Of a DNA stretch of 64,000 nucleotides, positions 25,696 through 39,679 are shown one piece after another. The notes under the pieces were generated by a model, which saw only the letters and a list, made by a program, of their open reading frames with translations, searched no databases and was not told where the DNA came from. Within the stretch, counting starts at the first letter, position 1. Each line of letters starts with the position of its first letter. Source of the stretch: Liolophura sinensis (taxonomy: Eukaryota > Mollusca > Polyplacophora > Chitonida > Chitonidae); assembly GCF_032854445.1 (NCBI RefSeq), contig NW_027018104.1, forward strand, positions 16,942 to 80,941. Direction: 5' to 3'. Both the position numbers and the translations under genes were made by a program.

Positions 25696-27738
25696 TAATC
25701 AATGATGTCAAGATCACGTGCCCAGCAACGGCTCTTACTCCATGGAAACCAAGGAAATTTGCAATTTTTCAACAGCTGGAGATGCCTGGCCCAATTGCGC
25801 ATCCTTTGGCACCTTATTGATGTGGGTCAGTGTTCAATTGTACTTTTTACAGCGGATTGTATCAAGTACCTTGTGTTTTTTTTATATACAAATGGTGTGG
25901 TTTTTCTACATGTAGATAAAGACATTGAGTTTGTCTTCGATTTAGAAGTAAGACATTTGTTGGGTGAGTTAAATGGGCTTGGCCCAAAGATTTGACGTCG
26001 TCTGGGCTACCGAAGGGCACATAACTTATAATGAAAAGTTGAATATAGTAATGACCAGTAGCGATTGTACATAGTTAATGTAGCCGATTTCAATTCGCAA
26101 AAAGACCAGGCAAAAATCCAAAAGTAGAAAAACTGTTCCAATGCTGTTGGTAAGAGGCTAATCCGACGTATTTTGTGACGAGATATCGAATGGTGCAAAC
26201 CGCGTTGCTCTCCGGCCTCTTACTCCATGGAAACCAAGGAAATTTGCAATTTTTCAACAGCTGGAGATGCCTGGCCCAATTGCGCATCCTTTGGCACCTT
26301 ATTGATGTGGGTCAGTGTTCAATTGTACTTTTTACAGCGGATTGTATCAAGTACCTTTTGTTTTTTTTATGCTTGGCCCAAAGATTTGACGTCGTCTGGG
26401 CTACCGAAGGGCACATAACTTATAATGAAAAGTTGAATATAGTAATGACCAGTCGCGATTGTACATAGTTAATGTAGCCGATTTCAATTAACAAAAAGAC
26501 CAGGCAAAAATCCAAAAGTGGAAAAACTGTTCCAATGCTGCTGGTAAGAGGCTAATCCGACGTATTTTGTGACGAGAAATCGAATGGTGCAAACCGCGTT
26601 GCTCTCCGACCAATAATTTGGCTGTAGCCACAAATGAATAATCAATGATGTCAAGATCACGTGCCCAGCAACGGCTCTTACTCCATGGAAACCAAGGAAA
26701 TTTGCAATTTTTCAACAGCTGGAGATGCCTGGCCCAATTGCGCATCCTTTGGCACCTTATTGATGTGGGTCAGTGTTCAATTGTACTTTTTACAGCGGAT
26801 TGTATCAAGTACCTTGTGTTTTTTTTATATACAAATGGTGTGGTTTTTCTACATGTAGATAAAGACATTGAGTTTGTCTTTGACTTAGAAGTAAGACATT
26901 TGCTGGGTGAGTTAAATGGGCTTGGCCCAAAGATTTGACGTCGTCTGGGCTACCGAAGGGCACATAACTTATAATGAAAAGTTGAATATAGTAATGACCA
27001 GTCGCGATTGTACATAGTTAATGTAGCCGATTTCAATTCGCAAAAAGACCAGGCAAAAATCCAAAAGTAGAAAAACTGTTCCAATGCTGCTGGTAAGAGG
27101 CTAATCCGACGTATTTTGTGACGAGAAATCGAATGGTGCAAACCGCGTTGCTCTCTAACCAATACTTTTGGCTGTAGCCACAAATGAATAATCAATGATG
27201 TCAAGATCACGTGCCCAGCAACGGCTCTTACTCCATGGAAACCAAGGAAATATGCAATTTTTCAACAGCTGGAGATGCCTGGCCCAATTGCGCATCCTTT
27301 GGCACCTTATTGATGTGGGTCAGTGTTCAATTGTACTTTTTACAGCGGATTGTATCAAGTACCTTGTGTTTTTTTTATATACAAATGGTGTGGTTTTTCT
27401 ACATGTAGATAAAGACATTGAGTTTGTCTTCGACTTAGAAGTAAGACATTTGTTGGGTGAGTTAAATGGGCTTGGCCCAAAGATTTGACGTCGTCTGGGC
27501 TACCGAAGGGCACATAACTTATAATGAAAAGTTGAATATAGTAATGACCAGTCGCGATTGTACATAGTTAATGTAGCCGATTTCAATTCGCAAAAAGACC
27601 AGGCAAAAATCCAAAAGTAGAAAAATTGTTCCAATGCTGCTGGTAAGAGGCTAATCCGACGTATTTTGTGACGAGAAATCGAATGGTGCAAACCGCGTTG
27701 CTCTCCGACCAATACTTTTGGCTGTAGCCACAAATGAA
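25696..27738. repeat. Higher-order block H3, copy 2 (U48-U51)
   Basis: Repeats 21,452-23,494 at offset 4,244, including GGAAATATGC (near 27,247) and AAAATTGTTCC. Private changes are CTCCGGCC at the first deletion junction (near 26,214), GTCTTTGACTTA (near 26,880) and CTCTCTAACC (near 27,157). Confidence 0.9.
26218..26638. repeat. Doubly deleted satellite unit, copy 2 (U49)
   Basis: Same two breakpoints as in U41: 26,217/26,218 and 26,370/26,371. It carries the AATAATTTGG variant at 26,612. One substitution, G for A, lies three bases before the first junction. Confidence 0.93.
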
Positions 27739-28838
27739 TAATCAATGATGTCAAGATCACGTGCCCAGCAACGGCTCTTACTCCATGGAAACCAAGGAAA
27801 TTTGCAATTTTTCAACAGCTGGAGATGCCTGGCCCAATTGCGCATCCTTTGGCACCTTATTGATGTGGGTCAGTGTTCAATTGTACTTTTTACAGCGGAT
27901 TGTATCAAGTACCTTGTGTTTTTTTTATATACAAATGGTGTGGTTTTTCTACATGTAGATAAAGACATTGAGTTTGTCTTCGACTTAGAAGTAAGACATT
28001 TGCTGGGTGAGTTAAATGGGCTTGGCCCAAAGATTTGACGTCGTCTGGGCTACCGAAGGGCACATAACTTATAATGAAAAGTTGAATATAGTAATGACCA
28101 GTCGCGATTGTACATAGTTAATGTAGCAGATTTCAATTCGCAAAAAGACCAGGCAAAAATCCAAAAGTAGAAAAACTGTTCCAATGCTGCTGGTAAGAGG
28201 CTAATCCGACGTATTTTGTGACGAGAAATCGAATGGTGCAAACCGCGTTGCTCTCTGACCAATACTTTTGGCTGTAGCCACAAATGAATAATCAATGATG
28301 TCAAGATCACGTGCCCAGCAACGGCTCTTACTCCATGGAAACCAAGGAAATTTGCAATTTTTCAACAGCTGGAGATGCCTGGCCCAATTGCGCATCCTTT
28401 GGCACCTTATTGATGTGGGTCAGTGTTCAATTGTACGTTTTACAGCGGATTGTATCAAGTACCTTGTGTTTTTTTTATATACAAATGGTGTGGTTTTTCT
28501 ACATGTAGATAAAGACATTGAGTTTGTCTTCGACTTAGAAGTAAGACATTTGTTGGGTGAGTTAAATGGGCTTGGCCCAAAGATTTGACGTCGTCTGGGC
28601 TACCGAAGGGCACATAACTTATAATGAAAAGTTGAATATAGTAATGACCAGTCGCGATTGTACATAGTTAATGTAGCCGATTTCAATTCGCAAAAAGACC
28701 AGGCAAAAATCCAAAAGTGGAAAAACTGTTCCAATGCTGCTGGTAAGAGGCTAATCCGACGTATTTTGTGACGAGAAATCGAATGGTGCAAACCGCGTTG
28801 CTCTCCGACCAATACTTTTGGCTGTAGCCACAAATGAA
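27739..28838. repeat. U52-U53, two units between H3 copies
   Basis: U52 has TAGCAGAT and CTCTCTGACC; U53 has GTACGTTTTAC near 28,435, which breaks the pyrimidine run before the acceptor-like AG, and AAGTGGAAA. TAGCAGAT together with CTCTGACC recurs in U71 (near 38,415) and U79 (near 42,815). Confidence 0.75.
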
Positions 28839-30331
28839 TAATCAATGATGTCAAGATCACGTGCCCAGCAACGGCTCTTACTCCATGGAAACCAAGGAAA
28901 TTTGCAATTTTTCAACAGCTGGAGATGCCTGGCCCAATTGCGCATCCTTTGGCACCTTATTGATGTGGGTCAGTGTTCAATTGTACTTTTTACAGCGGAT
29001 TGTATCAAGTACCTTGTGTTTTTTTTATATACAAATGGTGTGGTTTTTCTACATGTAGATAAAGACATTGAGTTTGTCTTCGATTTAGAAGTAAGACATT
29101 TGTTGGGTGAGTTAAATGGGCTTGGCCCAAAGATTTGACGTCGTCTGGGCTACCGAAGGGCACATAACTTATAATGAAAAGTTGAATATAGTAATGACCA
29201 GTAGCGATTGTACATAGTTAATGTAGCCGATTTCAATTCGCAAAAAGACCAGGCAAAAATCCAAAAGTAGAAAAACTGTTCCAATGCTGTTGGTAAGAGG
29301 CTAATCCGACGTATTTTGTGACGAGATATCGAATGGTGCAAACCGCGTTGCTCTCCGACCTCTTACTCCATGGAAACCAAGGAAATTTGCAATTTTTCAA
29401 CAGCTGGAGATGCCTGGCCCAATTGCGCATCCTTTGGCACCTTATTGATGTGGGTCAGTGTTCAATTGTACTTTTTACAGCGGATTGTATCAAGTACCTT
29501 TTGTTTTTTTTATGCTTGGCCCAAAGATTTGACGTCGTCTGGGCTACCGAAGGGCACATAACTTATAATGAAAAGTTGAATATAGTAATGACCAGTCGCG
29601 ATTGTACATAGTTAATGTAGCCGATTTCAATTAACAAAAAGACCAGGCAAAAATCCAAAAGTGGAAAAACTGTTCCAATGCTGCTGGTAAGAGGCTAATC
29701 CGACGTATTTTGTGACGAGAAATCGAATGGTGCAAACCGCGTTGCTCTCCGACCAATAATTTGGCTGTAGCCACAAATGAATAATCAATGATGTCAAGAT
29801 CACGTGCCCAGCAACGGCTCTTACTCCATGGAAACCAAGGAAATTTGCAATTTTTCAACAGCTGGAGATGCCTGGCCCAATTGCGCATCCTTTGGCACCT
29901 TATTGATGTGGGTCAGTGTTCAATTGTACTTTTTACAGCGGATTGTATCAAGTACCTTGTGTTTTTTTTATATACAAATGGTGTGGTTTTTCTACATGTA
30001 GATAAAGACATTGAGTTTGTCTTCGACTTAGAAGTAAGACATTTGTTGGGTGAGTTAAATGGGCTTGGCCCAAAGATTTGACGTCGTCTGGGCTACCGAA
30101 GGGCACATAACTTATAATGAAAAGTTGAATATAGTAATGACCAGTCGCGATTGTACATAGTTAATGTAGCCGATTTCAATTCGCAAAAAGACCAGGCAAA
30201 AATCCAAAAGTAGAAAAATTGTTCCAATGCTGCTGGTAAGAGGCTAATCCGACGTATTTTGTGACGAGAAATCGAATGGTGCAAACCGCGTTGCTCTCCG
30301 ACCAATACTTTTGGCTGTAGCCACAAATGAA
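28839..30331. repeat. Higher-order block H3, copy 3 (U54-U56)
   Basis: Contains the U40/U48-type unit, the third doubly deleted unit, and a U43-like unit with AAAATTGTTCC but without GGAAATATGC. It lies 3,143 bases after copy 2 (five full units plus one short unit). The counterpart of U42/U50 is absent, so this copy is contracted. Confidence 0.85.
29361..29781. repeat. Doubly deleted satellite unit, copy 3 (U55)
   Basis: Breakpoints at 29,360/29,361 and 29,513/29,514 are identical to those in U41 and U49. The AATAATTTGG variant lies at 29,755. The first junction reads CTCCGACC as in copy 1, so the G in copy 2 is a later private change. Confidence 0.93.
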
Positions 30332-33300
30332 TAATCAATGATGTCAAGATCACGTGCCCAGCAACGGCTCTTACTCCATGGAAACCAAGGAAATTTGCAA
30401 ATTTTCAACAGCTGGAGATGCCTGGCCCAATTGCGCATCCTTTGGCACCTTATTGATGTGGGTCAGTGTTCAATTGTACTTTTTACAGCGGATTGTATCA
30501 AGTACCTTGTGTTTTTTTTATATACAAATGGTGTGGTTTTTCTACATGTAGATAAAGACATTGAGTTTGTCTTCGACTTAGAAGTAAGACATTTGCTGGG
30601 TGAGTTAAATGGGCTTGGCCCAAAGATTTGACGTCGTCTGGGCTACCGAAGGGCACATAACTTATAATGAAAAGTTGAATATAGTAATGACCAGTCGCGA
30701 TTGTACATAGTTAATGTAGCCGATTTCAATTCGCAAAAAGACCAGGCAAAAATCCAAAAGTGGAAAAACTGTTCCAATGCTGCTGGTAAGAGGATAATCC
30801 GACGTATTTTGTGACGAGAAATCGAATGGTGCAAACCGCGTTGCTCTCCGACCAATACTTTTGGCTGTAGCCACAAATGAATAATCAATGATGTCAAGAT
30901 CACGTGCCCAGCAACGGCTCTTACTCCATGGAAACCAAGGAAATTTGCAATTTTTCAACAGCTGGAGATGCCTGGCCCAATTGCGCATCCTTTGGCACCT
31001 TATTGATGTGGGTCAGTGTTCAATTGTACTTTTTACAGCGGATTGTATCAAGTACCTTGTGTTTTTTTTATATACAAATGGTGTGGTTTTTCTACATGTA
31101 GATAAAGACATTGAGTTTGTCTTCGACTTAGAAGTAAGACATTTGTTGGGTGAGTTAAATGGGCTTGGCCCAAAGATTTGACGTCGTCTGGGCTACCGAA
31201 GGGCACATAACTTATAATGAAAAGTTGAATATAGTAATGACCAGTCGCGATTGTACATAGTTAATGTAGCCGATTTCAATTCGCAAAAAGACCAGGCAAA
31301 AATCCAAAAGTAGAAAAACTGTTCCAATGCTGCTGGTAAGAGGCTAATCCGACGTATTTTGTGACGAGAAATCGAATGGTGCAAACCGCGTTGCTCTCCG
31401 ACCAATACTTTTGGCTGTATCCACAAATGAATAATCAATGATGTCAAGATCACGTGCCCAGCAACGGCTCTTACTCCATGGAAACCAAGGAAATTTGCAA
31501 TTTTTCAACAGCTGAAGATGCCTGGCCCAATTGCGCATCCTTTGGCACCTTATTGATGTGGGTCAGTGTTCAATTGTACTTTTTACAGCGGATTGTATCA
31601 AGTACCTTTTGTTTTTTTTATATACAAATGGTGTGGTTTTTCTACATGTAGATAAAGACATTGAGTTTGTCTTCGACTTAGAAGTAAGACATTTGTTGGG
31701 TGAGTTAAATAGGCTTGGCCCAAAGATTTGACGTCGTCTGGGCTACCGAAGGGCACATAACTTATAATGAAAAGTTGAATATAGTAATGACCAGTCGCGA
31801 TTGTACATAGTTAATGTAGCCGATTTCAATTCGCAAAAAGACCAGGCAAAAATCCAAAAGTAGAAAAACTGTTCCAATGCTGCTGGTAAGAGGCTAATCC
31901 GACGTATTTTGTGACGAGAAATCGAATGGTGCAAACCGCGTTGCTCTCCGACCAATACTTTTGGCTGTAGCCACAAATGAATAATCAATGATGTCAAGAT
32001 CACGTGCCCAGCAACGGCTCTTACTCCATGGAAACCAAGGAAATTTGCAATTTTTCAACAGCTGGAGATGCCTGGCCCAATTGCGCATCCTTTGGCACCT
32101 TATTGATGTGGGTCAGTGTTCAATTGTACTTTTTACAGCGGATTGTATCAAGTACCTTGTGTTTTTTTTATATACAAATGGTGTGGTTTTTCTACATGTA
32201 GATAAAGACATTGAGTTTGTCTTCGACTTAGAAGTAAGACATTTGCTGGGTGAGTTAAATGGGCTTGGCCCAAAGATTTGACGTCGTCTGGGCTACCGAA
32301 GGGCACATAACTTATAATGAAATGTTGAATATAGTAATGACCAGTCGCGATTGTACATAGTTAATGTAGCCGATTTAAATTAGCAAAAAGACCAGGCAAA
32401 AATCCAAAAGTGGAAAAACTGTTCCAATGCTGCTGGTAAGAGGATAATCCGACGTATTTTGTGACGAGAAATCGAATGGTGCAAACCGCGTTGCTCTGCG
32501 ACCAATACTTTTGGCTGTAGCCACAAATGAATAATCAATGATGTCAAGATCACGTGCCCAGCAACGGCTCTTACTCCATGGAAACCAAGGAAATTTGCAA
32601 TTTTTCAACAGCTGGAGATGCCTGGCCCAATTGCGCATCCTTTGGCACCTTATTGATGTGGGTCAGTGTTCAATTGTACTTTTTACAGCGGATTGTATCA
32701 AGTACCTTGTGTTTTTTTTATATACAAATGGTGTGGTTTTTCTACATGTAGATAAAGACATTGAGTTTGTCTTCGACTTAGAAGTAAGACATTTGCTGGG
32801 TGAGTTAAATGGGCTTGGCCCAAAGATTTGACGTCGTCTGGGCTACCGAAGGGCACATAACTTATAATGAAAAGTTGAATATAGTAATGACCAGTCGCGA
32901 TTGTACATAGTTAATGTAGCCGATTTCAATTCGCAAAAAGACCAGGCAAAAATCCAAAAGTAGAAAAACTGTTCCAATGCTGCTGGTAAGAGGCTAATCC
33001 GACGTATTTTGTGACGAGAAATCGAATGGTGCAAACCGCGTTGCTCTCCGACCAATACTTTTGGCTGTATCCACAAATGAATAATCAATGATGTCAAGAT
33101 CACGTGCCCAGCAACGGCTCTTACTCCATGGAAACCAAGGAAATTTGCAATTTTTCAACAGCTGAAGATGCCTGGCCCAATTGCGCATCCTTTGGCACCT
33201 TATTGATGTGGGTCAGTGTTCAATTGTACTTTTTACAGCGGATTGTATCAAGTACCTTGTGTTTTTTTTATATACAAATGGTGTGGTTTTTCTACATGTA

Positions 33301-34181
33301 GATAAAGACATTGAGTTTGTCTTCGACTTAGAAGTAAGACATTTGCTGGGTGAGTTAAATGGGCTTGGCCCAAAGATTTGACGTCGTCTGGGCTACCGAA
33401 GGGCACATAACTTATAATGAAATGTTGAATATAGTAATGACCAGTCGCGATTGTACATAGTTAATGTAGCCGATTTAAATTAGCAAAAAGACCAGGCAAA
33501 AATCCAAAAGTGGAAAAACTGTTCCAATGCTGCTGGTAAGAGGATAATCCGACGTATTTTGTGACGAGAAATCGAATGGTGCAAACCGCGTTGCTCTCCG
33601 ACCAATACTTTTGGCTGTAGCCACAAATGAATAATCAATGATGTCAAGATCACGTGCCCAGCAACGGCTCTTACTCCATGGAAACCAAGGAAATTTGCAA
33701 GTTTTCAACAGCTGGAGATGCCTGGCCCAATTGCGCATCCTTTGGCACCTTATTGATGTGGGTCAGTGTTCAATTGTACTTTTTACAGCGGATTGTATCA
33801 AGTACCTTGTGTTTTTTTTATATACAAATGGTGTGGTTTTTCTACATGTAGATAAAGACATTGAGTTTGTCTTCGACTTAGAAGTAAGACATTTGTTGGG
33901 TGAGTTAAATGGGCTTGGCCCAAAGATTTGACGTCGTCTGGGCTACCGAAGGGCACATAACTTATAATGAAAAGTTGAATATAGTAATGACCAGTCGCGA
34001 TTGTACATAGTTAATGTAGCCGATTTCAATTCGCAAAAAGACCAGGCAAAAATCCAAAAGTAGAAAAACTGTTCCAATGCTGCTGGTAAGAGGCTAATCC
34101 GACGTATTTTGTGACGAGAAATCGAATGGTGCAAACCGCGTTGCTCTCCGACCAATACTTTTGGCTGTAGCCACAAATGAA
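30332..34181. repeat. U57-U63: short-period modules
   Basis: A boundary marker pair, TGTATCC at the end of one unit and CAGCTGAAGATG in the next, occurs at U58/U59 and at U61/U62, 1,650 bases (three units) apart. U62 has the GAAGATG front of U59 joined to the GAAATGTTG, AAATTAGC, GGATAATCC back of U60, so it looks like a fusion of those two. U57 and U63 carry CAAATTTTC and CAAGTTTTC where the consensus has CAATTTTTC. U59 has AAATAGGCTTGG near 31,710. Confidence 0.78.
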
Positions 34182-35280
34182 TAATCAATGATGTCAAGAT
34201 CACGTGCCCAGCAACGGCTCTTACTCCATGGAAACCAAGGAAATTTGCAATTTTTCAACAGCTGAAGATGCCTGGCCCAATTGCGCATCCTTTGGCACCT
34301 TATTGATGTGGGTCAGTGTTCAATTGTACTTTTTACAGCGGATTGTATCAAGTACCTTGTGTTTTTTTATATACAAATGGTGTGGTTTTTCTACATGTAG
34401 ATAAAGACATTGAGTTTGTCTTCGATTTAGAAGTAAGACATTTGTTGGGTGAGTTAAATGGGCTTGGCCCAAAGATTTGACGTCGTCTGGGCTACCGAAG
34501 GGCACATAACTTATAATGAAAAGTTGAATATAGTAATGACCAGTCGCGATTGTACATAGTTAATGTAGCCGATTTCAATTCGCAAAAAGACTAGGCAAAA
34601 ATCCAAAAGTAGAAAAACTGTTCCAATGCTGCTGGTAAGAGGCTAATCCGACGTATTTTGTGACGAGAAATCGAATGGTGCAAACCGCGTTGCTCTCCGA
34701 CCAATACTTTTGGCTGTAGCCACAAATGAATAATCAATGATGTCAAGATCACGTGCCCAGCAACGGCTCTTACTCCATGGAAACCAAGGAAATTTGCAAT
34801 TTTTCAACAGCTGGAGATGCCTGGCCCAATTGCGCATCCTTTGGCACCTTATTGATGTGGGTCAGTGTTCAATTGTACTTTTTACAGCGGATTGTATCAA
34901 GTACCTTGTGTTTTTTTTATATACAAATGGTGTGGTTTTTCTACATGTAGATAAAGACATTGAGTTTGTCTTCGATTTAGAAGTAAGACATTTGTTGGGT
35001 GAGTTAAATGGGCTTGGCCCAAAGATTTGACGTCGTCTGGGCTACCGAAGGGCACATAACTTATAATGAAAAGTTGAATATAGTAATGACCAGTAGCGAT
35101 TGTACATAGTTAATGTAGCCGATTTCAATTCGCAAAAAGACCAGGCAAAAATCCAAAAGTAGAAAAACTGTTCCAATGCTGTTGGTAAGAGGCTAATCCG
35201 ACGTATTTTGTGACGAGAAATCGAATGGTGCAAACCGCGTTGCTCTCCGACCAATACTTTTGGCTGTAGCCACAAATGAA
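34182..35280. repeat. Higher-order block H4, copy 1 (U64-U65)
   Basis: U64: CAGCTGAAGATG, 7-T tract, TTCGATTTA and GACTAGGC. U65: TTCGATTTA, CAGTAGCG and GCTGTTGG. The pair recurs at 40,780 (offset 6,598, 12 units) and at 49,577 (a further 8,797, 16 units). Confidence 0.87.
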
Positions 35281-36930
35281 TAATCAATGATGTCAAGATC
35301 ACGTGCCCAGCAACGGCTCTTACTCCATGGAAACCAAGGAAATTTGCAATTTTTCAACAGCTGGAGATGCCTGGCCCAATTGCGCATCCTTTGGCACCTT
35401 ATTGATGTGGGTCAGTGTTCAATTGTACTTTTTACAGCGGATTGTATCAAGTACCTTGTGTTTTTTTTATATACAAATGGTGTGGTTTTTCTACATGTAG
35501 ATAAAGACATTGAGTTTGTCTTCGACTTAGAAGTAAGACATTTGCTGGGTGAGTTAAATGGGCTTGGCCCAAAGATTCGACGTCGTCTGGGCTACCGAAG
35601 GGCACATAACTTATAATGAAAAGTTGAATATAGTAATGACCAGTCGCGATTGTACATAGTTAATGTAGCCGATTTCAATTCGCAAAAAGACCAGGCAAAA
35701 ATCCAAAAGTGGAAAAACTGTTCCAATGCTGCTGGTAAGAGGCTAATCCGACGTATTTTGTGACGAGAAATCGAATGGTGCAAACCGCGTTGCTCTCCGA
35801 CCAATACTTTTGGCTGTAGCCACAAATGAATAATCAATGATGTCAAGATCACGTGCCCAGCAACGGCTCTTACTCCATGGAAACCAAGGAAATTTGCAAT
35901 TTTTCAACAGCTGGAGATGCCTGGCCCAATTGCGCATCCTTTGGCACCTTATTGATGTGGGTCAGTGTTCAATTGTACTTTTTACAGCGGATTGTATCAA
36001 GTACCTTGTGTTTTTTTTATATACAAATGGTGTGGTTTTTCTACATGTAGATAAAGACATTGAGTTTGTCTTCGACTTAGAAGTAAGACATTTGCTGGGT
36101 GAGTTAAATGGGCTTGGCCCAAAGATTTGACGTCGTCTGGGCTACCGAAGGGCACATAACTTATAATGAAATGTTGAATATAGTAATGACCAGTCGCGAT
36201 TGTACATAGTTAATGTAGCCGATTTAAGTTAGCAAAAAGACCAGGCAAAAATCCAAAAGTGGAAAAACTGTTCCAATGCTGCTGGTAAGAGGATAATCCG
36301 ACGTATTTTGTGACGAGAAATCGAATGGTGCAAACCGCGTTGCTCTCCGACCAATACTTTTGGCTGTAGCCACAAATGAATAATCAATGATGTCAAGATC
36401 ACGTGCCCAGCAACGGCTCTTACTCCATGGAAACCAAGGAAATTTGCAATTTTTCAACAGCTGGAGATGCCTGGCCCAATTGCGCATCCTTTGGCACCTT
36501 ATTGATGTGGGTCAGTGTTCAATTGTACTTTTTACAGCGGATTGTATCAAGTACCTTGTGTTTTTTTTATATACAAATGGTGTGGTTTTTCTACATGTAG
36601 ATAAAGACATTGAGTTTGTCTTCGACTTAGAAGTAAGACATTTGCTGGGTGAGTTAAATGGGCTTGGCCCAAAGATTTGACGTCGTCTGGGCTACCGAAG
36701 GGCACATAACTTATAATGAAATGTTGAATATAGTAATGACCAGTCGCGATTGTACATAGTTAATGTAGCCGATTTAAATTAGCAAAAAGACCAGGCAAAA
36801 ATCCAAAAGTGGAAAAACTGTTCCAATGCTGCTGGTAAGAGGATAATCCGACGTATTTTGTGACGAGAAATCGAATGGTGCAAACCGCGTTGCTCTGCGA
36901 CCAATACTTTTGGCTGTAGCCACAAATGAA
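35281..36930. repeat. U66-U68
   Basis: U66 has AGATTCGACG near 35,577, which removes the TGA stop of the forward frame and extends that open frame by 12 codons. U67 has AAGTTAGC and GGATAATCC; U68 has AAATTAGC, GGATAATCC and CTCTGCGACC. U67-U68 recur as U73-U74 (39,130-40,229) at offset 3,299 (6 units). Confidence 0.8.
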
Positions 36931-39679
36931 TAATCAATGATGTCAAGATCACGTGCCCAGCAACGGCTCTTACTCCATGGAAACCAAGGAAATTTGCAAT
37001 TTTTCAACAGCTGGAGATGCCTGGCCCAATTGCGCATCCTTTGGCACCTTATTGATGTGGGTCAGTGTTCAATTGTACTTTTTACAGCGGATTGTATCAA
37101 GTACCTTGTGTTTTTTTTATATACAAATGGTGTGGTTTTTCTACATGTAGATAAAGACATTGAGTTTGTCTTCGATTTAGAAGTAAGACATTTGTTGGGT
37201 GAGTTAAATGGGCTTGGCCCAAAGATTTGACGTCGTCTGGGCTACCGAAGGGCACATAACTTATAATGAAAAGTTGAATATAGTAATGACCAGTAGCGAT
37301 TGTACATAGTTAATGTAGCCGATTTCAATTCGCAAAAAGACCAGGCAAAAATCCAAAAGTAGAAAAACTGTTCCAATGCTGTTGGTAAGAGGCTAATCCG
37401 ACGTATTTTGTGACGAGAAATCGAATGGTGCAAACCGCGTTGCTCTCCGACCAATACTTTTGGCTGTAGCCACAAATGAATAATCAATGATGTCAAGATC
37501 ACGTGCCCAGCAACGGCTCTTACTCCATGGAAACCAAGGAAATTTGCAATTTTTCAACAGCTGGAGATGCCTGGCCCAATTGCGCATCCTTTGGCACCTT
37601 ATTGATGTGGGTCAGTGTTCAATTGTACTTTTTACAGCGGATTGTATCAAGTACCTTTTGTTTTTTTTATATACAAATGGTGTGGTTTTTCTACATGTAG
37701 ATAAAGACATTGAGTTTGTCTTCGACTTAGAAGTAAGACATTTGTTGGGTGAGTTAAATGGGCTTGGCCCAAAGATTTGACGTCGTCTGGGCTACCGAAG
37801 GGCACATAACTTATAATGAAAAGTTGAATATAGTAATGACCAGTCGCGATTGTACATAGTTAATGTAGCCGATTTCAATTAACAAAAAGACCAGGCAAAA
37901 ATCCAAAAGTGGAAAAACTGTTCCAATGCTGCTGGTAAGAGGCTAATCCGACGTATTTTGTGACGAGAAATCGAATGGTGCAAACCGCGTTGCTCTCCGA
38001 CCAATAATTTGGCTGTAGCCACAAATGAATAATCAATGATGTCAAGATCACGTGCCCAGCAACGGCTCTTACTCCATGGAAACCAAGGAAATTTGCAATT
38101 TTTCAACAGCTGGAGATGCCTGGCCCAATTGCGCATCCTTTGGCACCTTATTGATGTGGGTCAGTGTTCAATTGTACTTTTTACAGCGGATTGTATCAAG
38201 TACCTTGTGTTTTTTTTATATACAAATGGTGTGGTTTTTCTACATGTAGATAAAGACATTGAGTTTGTCTTCGACTTAGAAGTAAGACATTTGCTGGGTG
38301 AGTTAAATGGGCTTGGCCCAAAGATTTGACGTCGTCTGGGCTACCGAAGGGCACATAACTTATAATGAAATGTTGAATATAGTAATGACCAGTCGCGATT
38401 GTACATAGTTAATGTAGCAGATTTCAATTCGCAAAAAGACCAGGCAAAAATCCAAAAGTAGAAAAACTGTTCCAATGCTGCTGGTAAGAGGCTAATCCGA
38501 CGTATTTTGTGACGAGAAATCGAATGGTGCAAACCGCGTTGCTCTCTGACCAATACTTTTGGCTGTAGCCACAAATGAATAATCAATGATGTCAAGATCA
38601 CGTGCCCAGCAACGGCTCTTACTCCATGGAAACCAAGGAAATTTGCAATTTTTCAACAGCTGGAGATGCCTGGCCCAATTGCGCATCCTTTGGCACCTTA
38701 TTGATGTGGGTCAGTGTTCAATTGTACTTTTTACAGCGGATTGTATCAAGTACCTTGTGTTTTTTTTATATACAAATGGTGTGGTTTTTCTACATGTAGA
38801 TAAAGACATTGAGTTTGTCTTCGACTTAGAAGTAAGACATTTGTTGGGTGAGTTAAATGGGCTTGGCCCAAAGATTTGACGTCGTCTGGGCTACCGAAGG
38901 GCACATAACTTATAATGAAAAGTTGAATATAGTAATGACCAGTCGCGATTGTACATAGTTAATGTAGCCGATTTCAATTCGCAAAAAGACCAGGCAAAAA
39001 TCCAAAAGTGGAAAAACTGTTCCAATGCTGCTGGTAAGAGGCTAATCCGACGTATTTTGTGACGAGAAATCGAATGGTGCAAACCGCGTTGCTCTCCGAC
39101 CAATACTTTTGGCTGTAGCCACAAATGAATAATCAATGATGTCAAGATCACGTGCCCAGCAACGGCTCTTACTCCATGGAAACCAAGGAAATTTGCAATT
39201 TTTCAACAGCTGGAGATGCCTGGCCCAATTGCGCATCCTTTGGCACCTTATTGATGTGGGTCAGTGTTCAATTGTACTTTTTACAGCGGATTGTATCAAG
39301 TACCTTGTGTTTTTTTTATATACAAATGGTGTGGTTTTTCTACATGTAGATAAAGACATTGAGTTTGTCTTCGACTTAGAAGTAAGACATTTGCTGGGTG
39401 AGTTAAATGGGCTTGGCCCAAAGATTTGACGTCGTCTGGGCTACCGAAGGGCACATAACTTATAATGAAATGTTGAATATAGTAATGACCAGTCGCGATT
39501 GTACATAGTTAATGTAGCCGATTTAAGTTAGCAAAAAGACCAGGCAAAAATCCAAAAGTGGAAAAACTGTTCCAATGCTGCTGGTAAGAGGATAATCCGA
39601 CGTATTTTGTGACGAGAAATCGAATGGTGCAAACCGCGTTGCTCTCCGACCAATACTTTTGGCTGTAGCCACAAATGAA
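36931..39679. repeat. Higher-order block H5, copy 1 (U69-U73)
   Basis: Order: U69 with TTCGATTTA, CAGTAGCG and GCTGTTGG; U70 with CTTTTG, CAATTAAC and AATAATTTGG (38,003); U71 with TAGCAGAT and CTCTGACC; U72 with AAGTGGAAA; U73 with GAAATGTTG and AAGTTAGC. Matches 41,329-44,077 at offset 4,398 (8 units). U71 has GAAATGTTG where its counterpart U79 has GAAAAGTTG. Confidence 0.88.
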
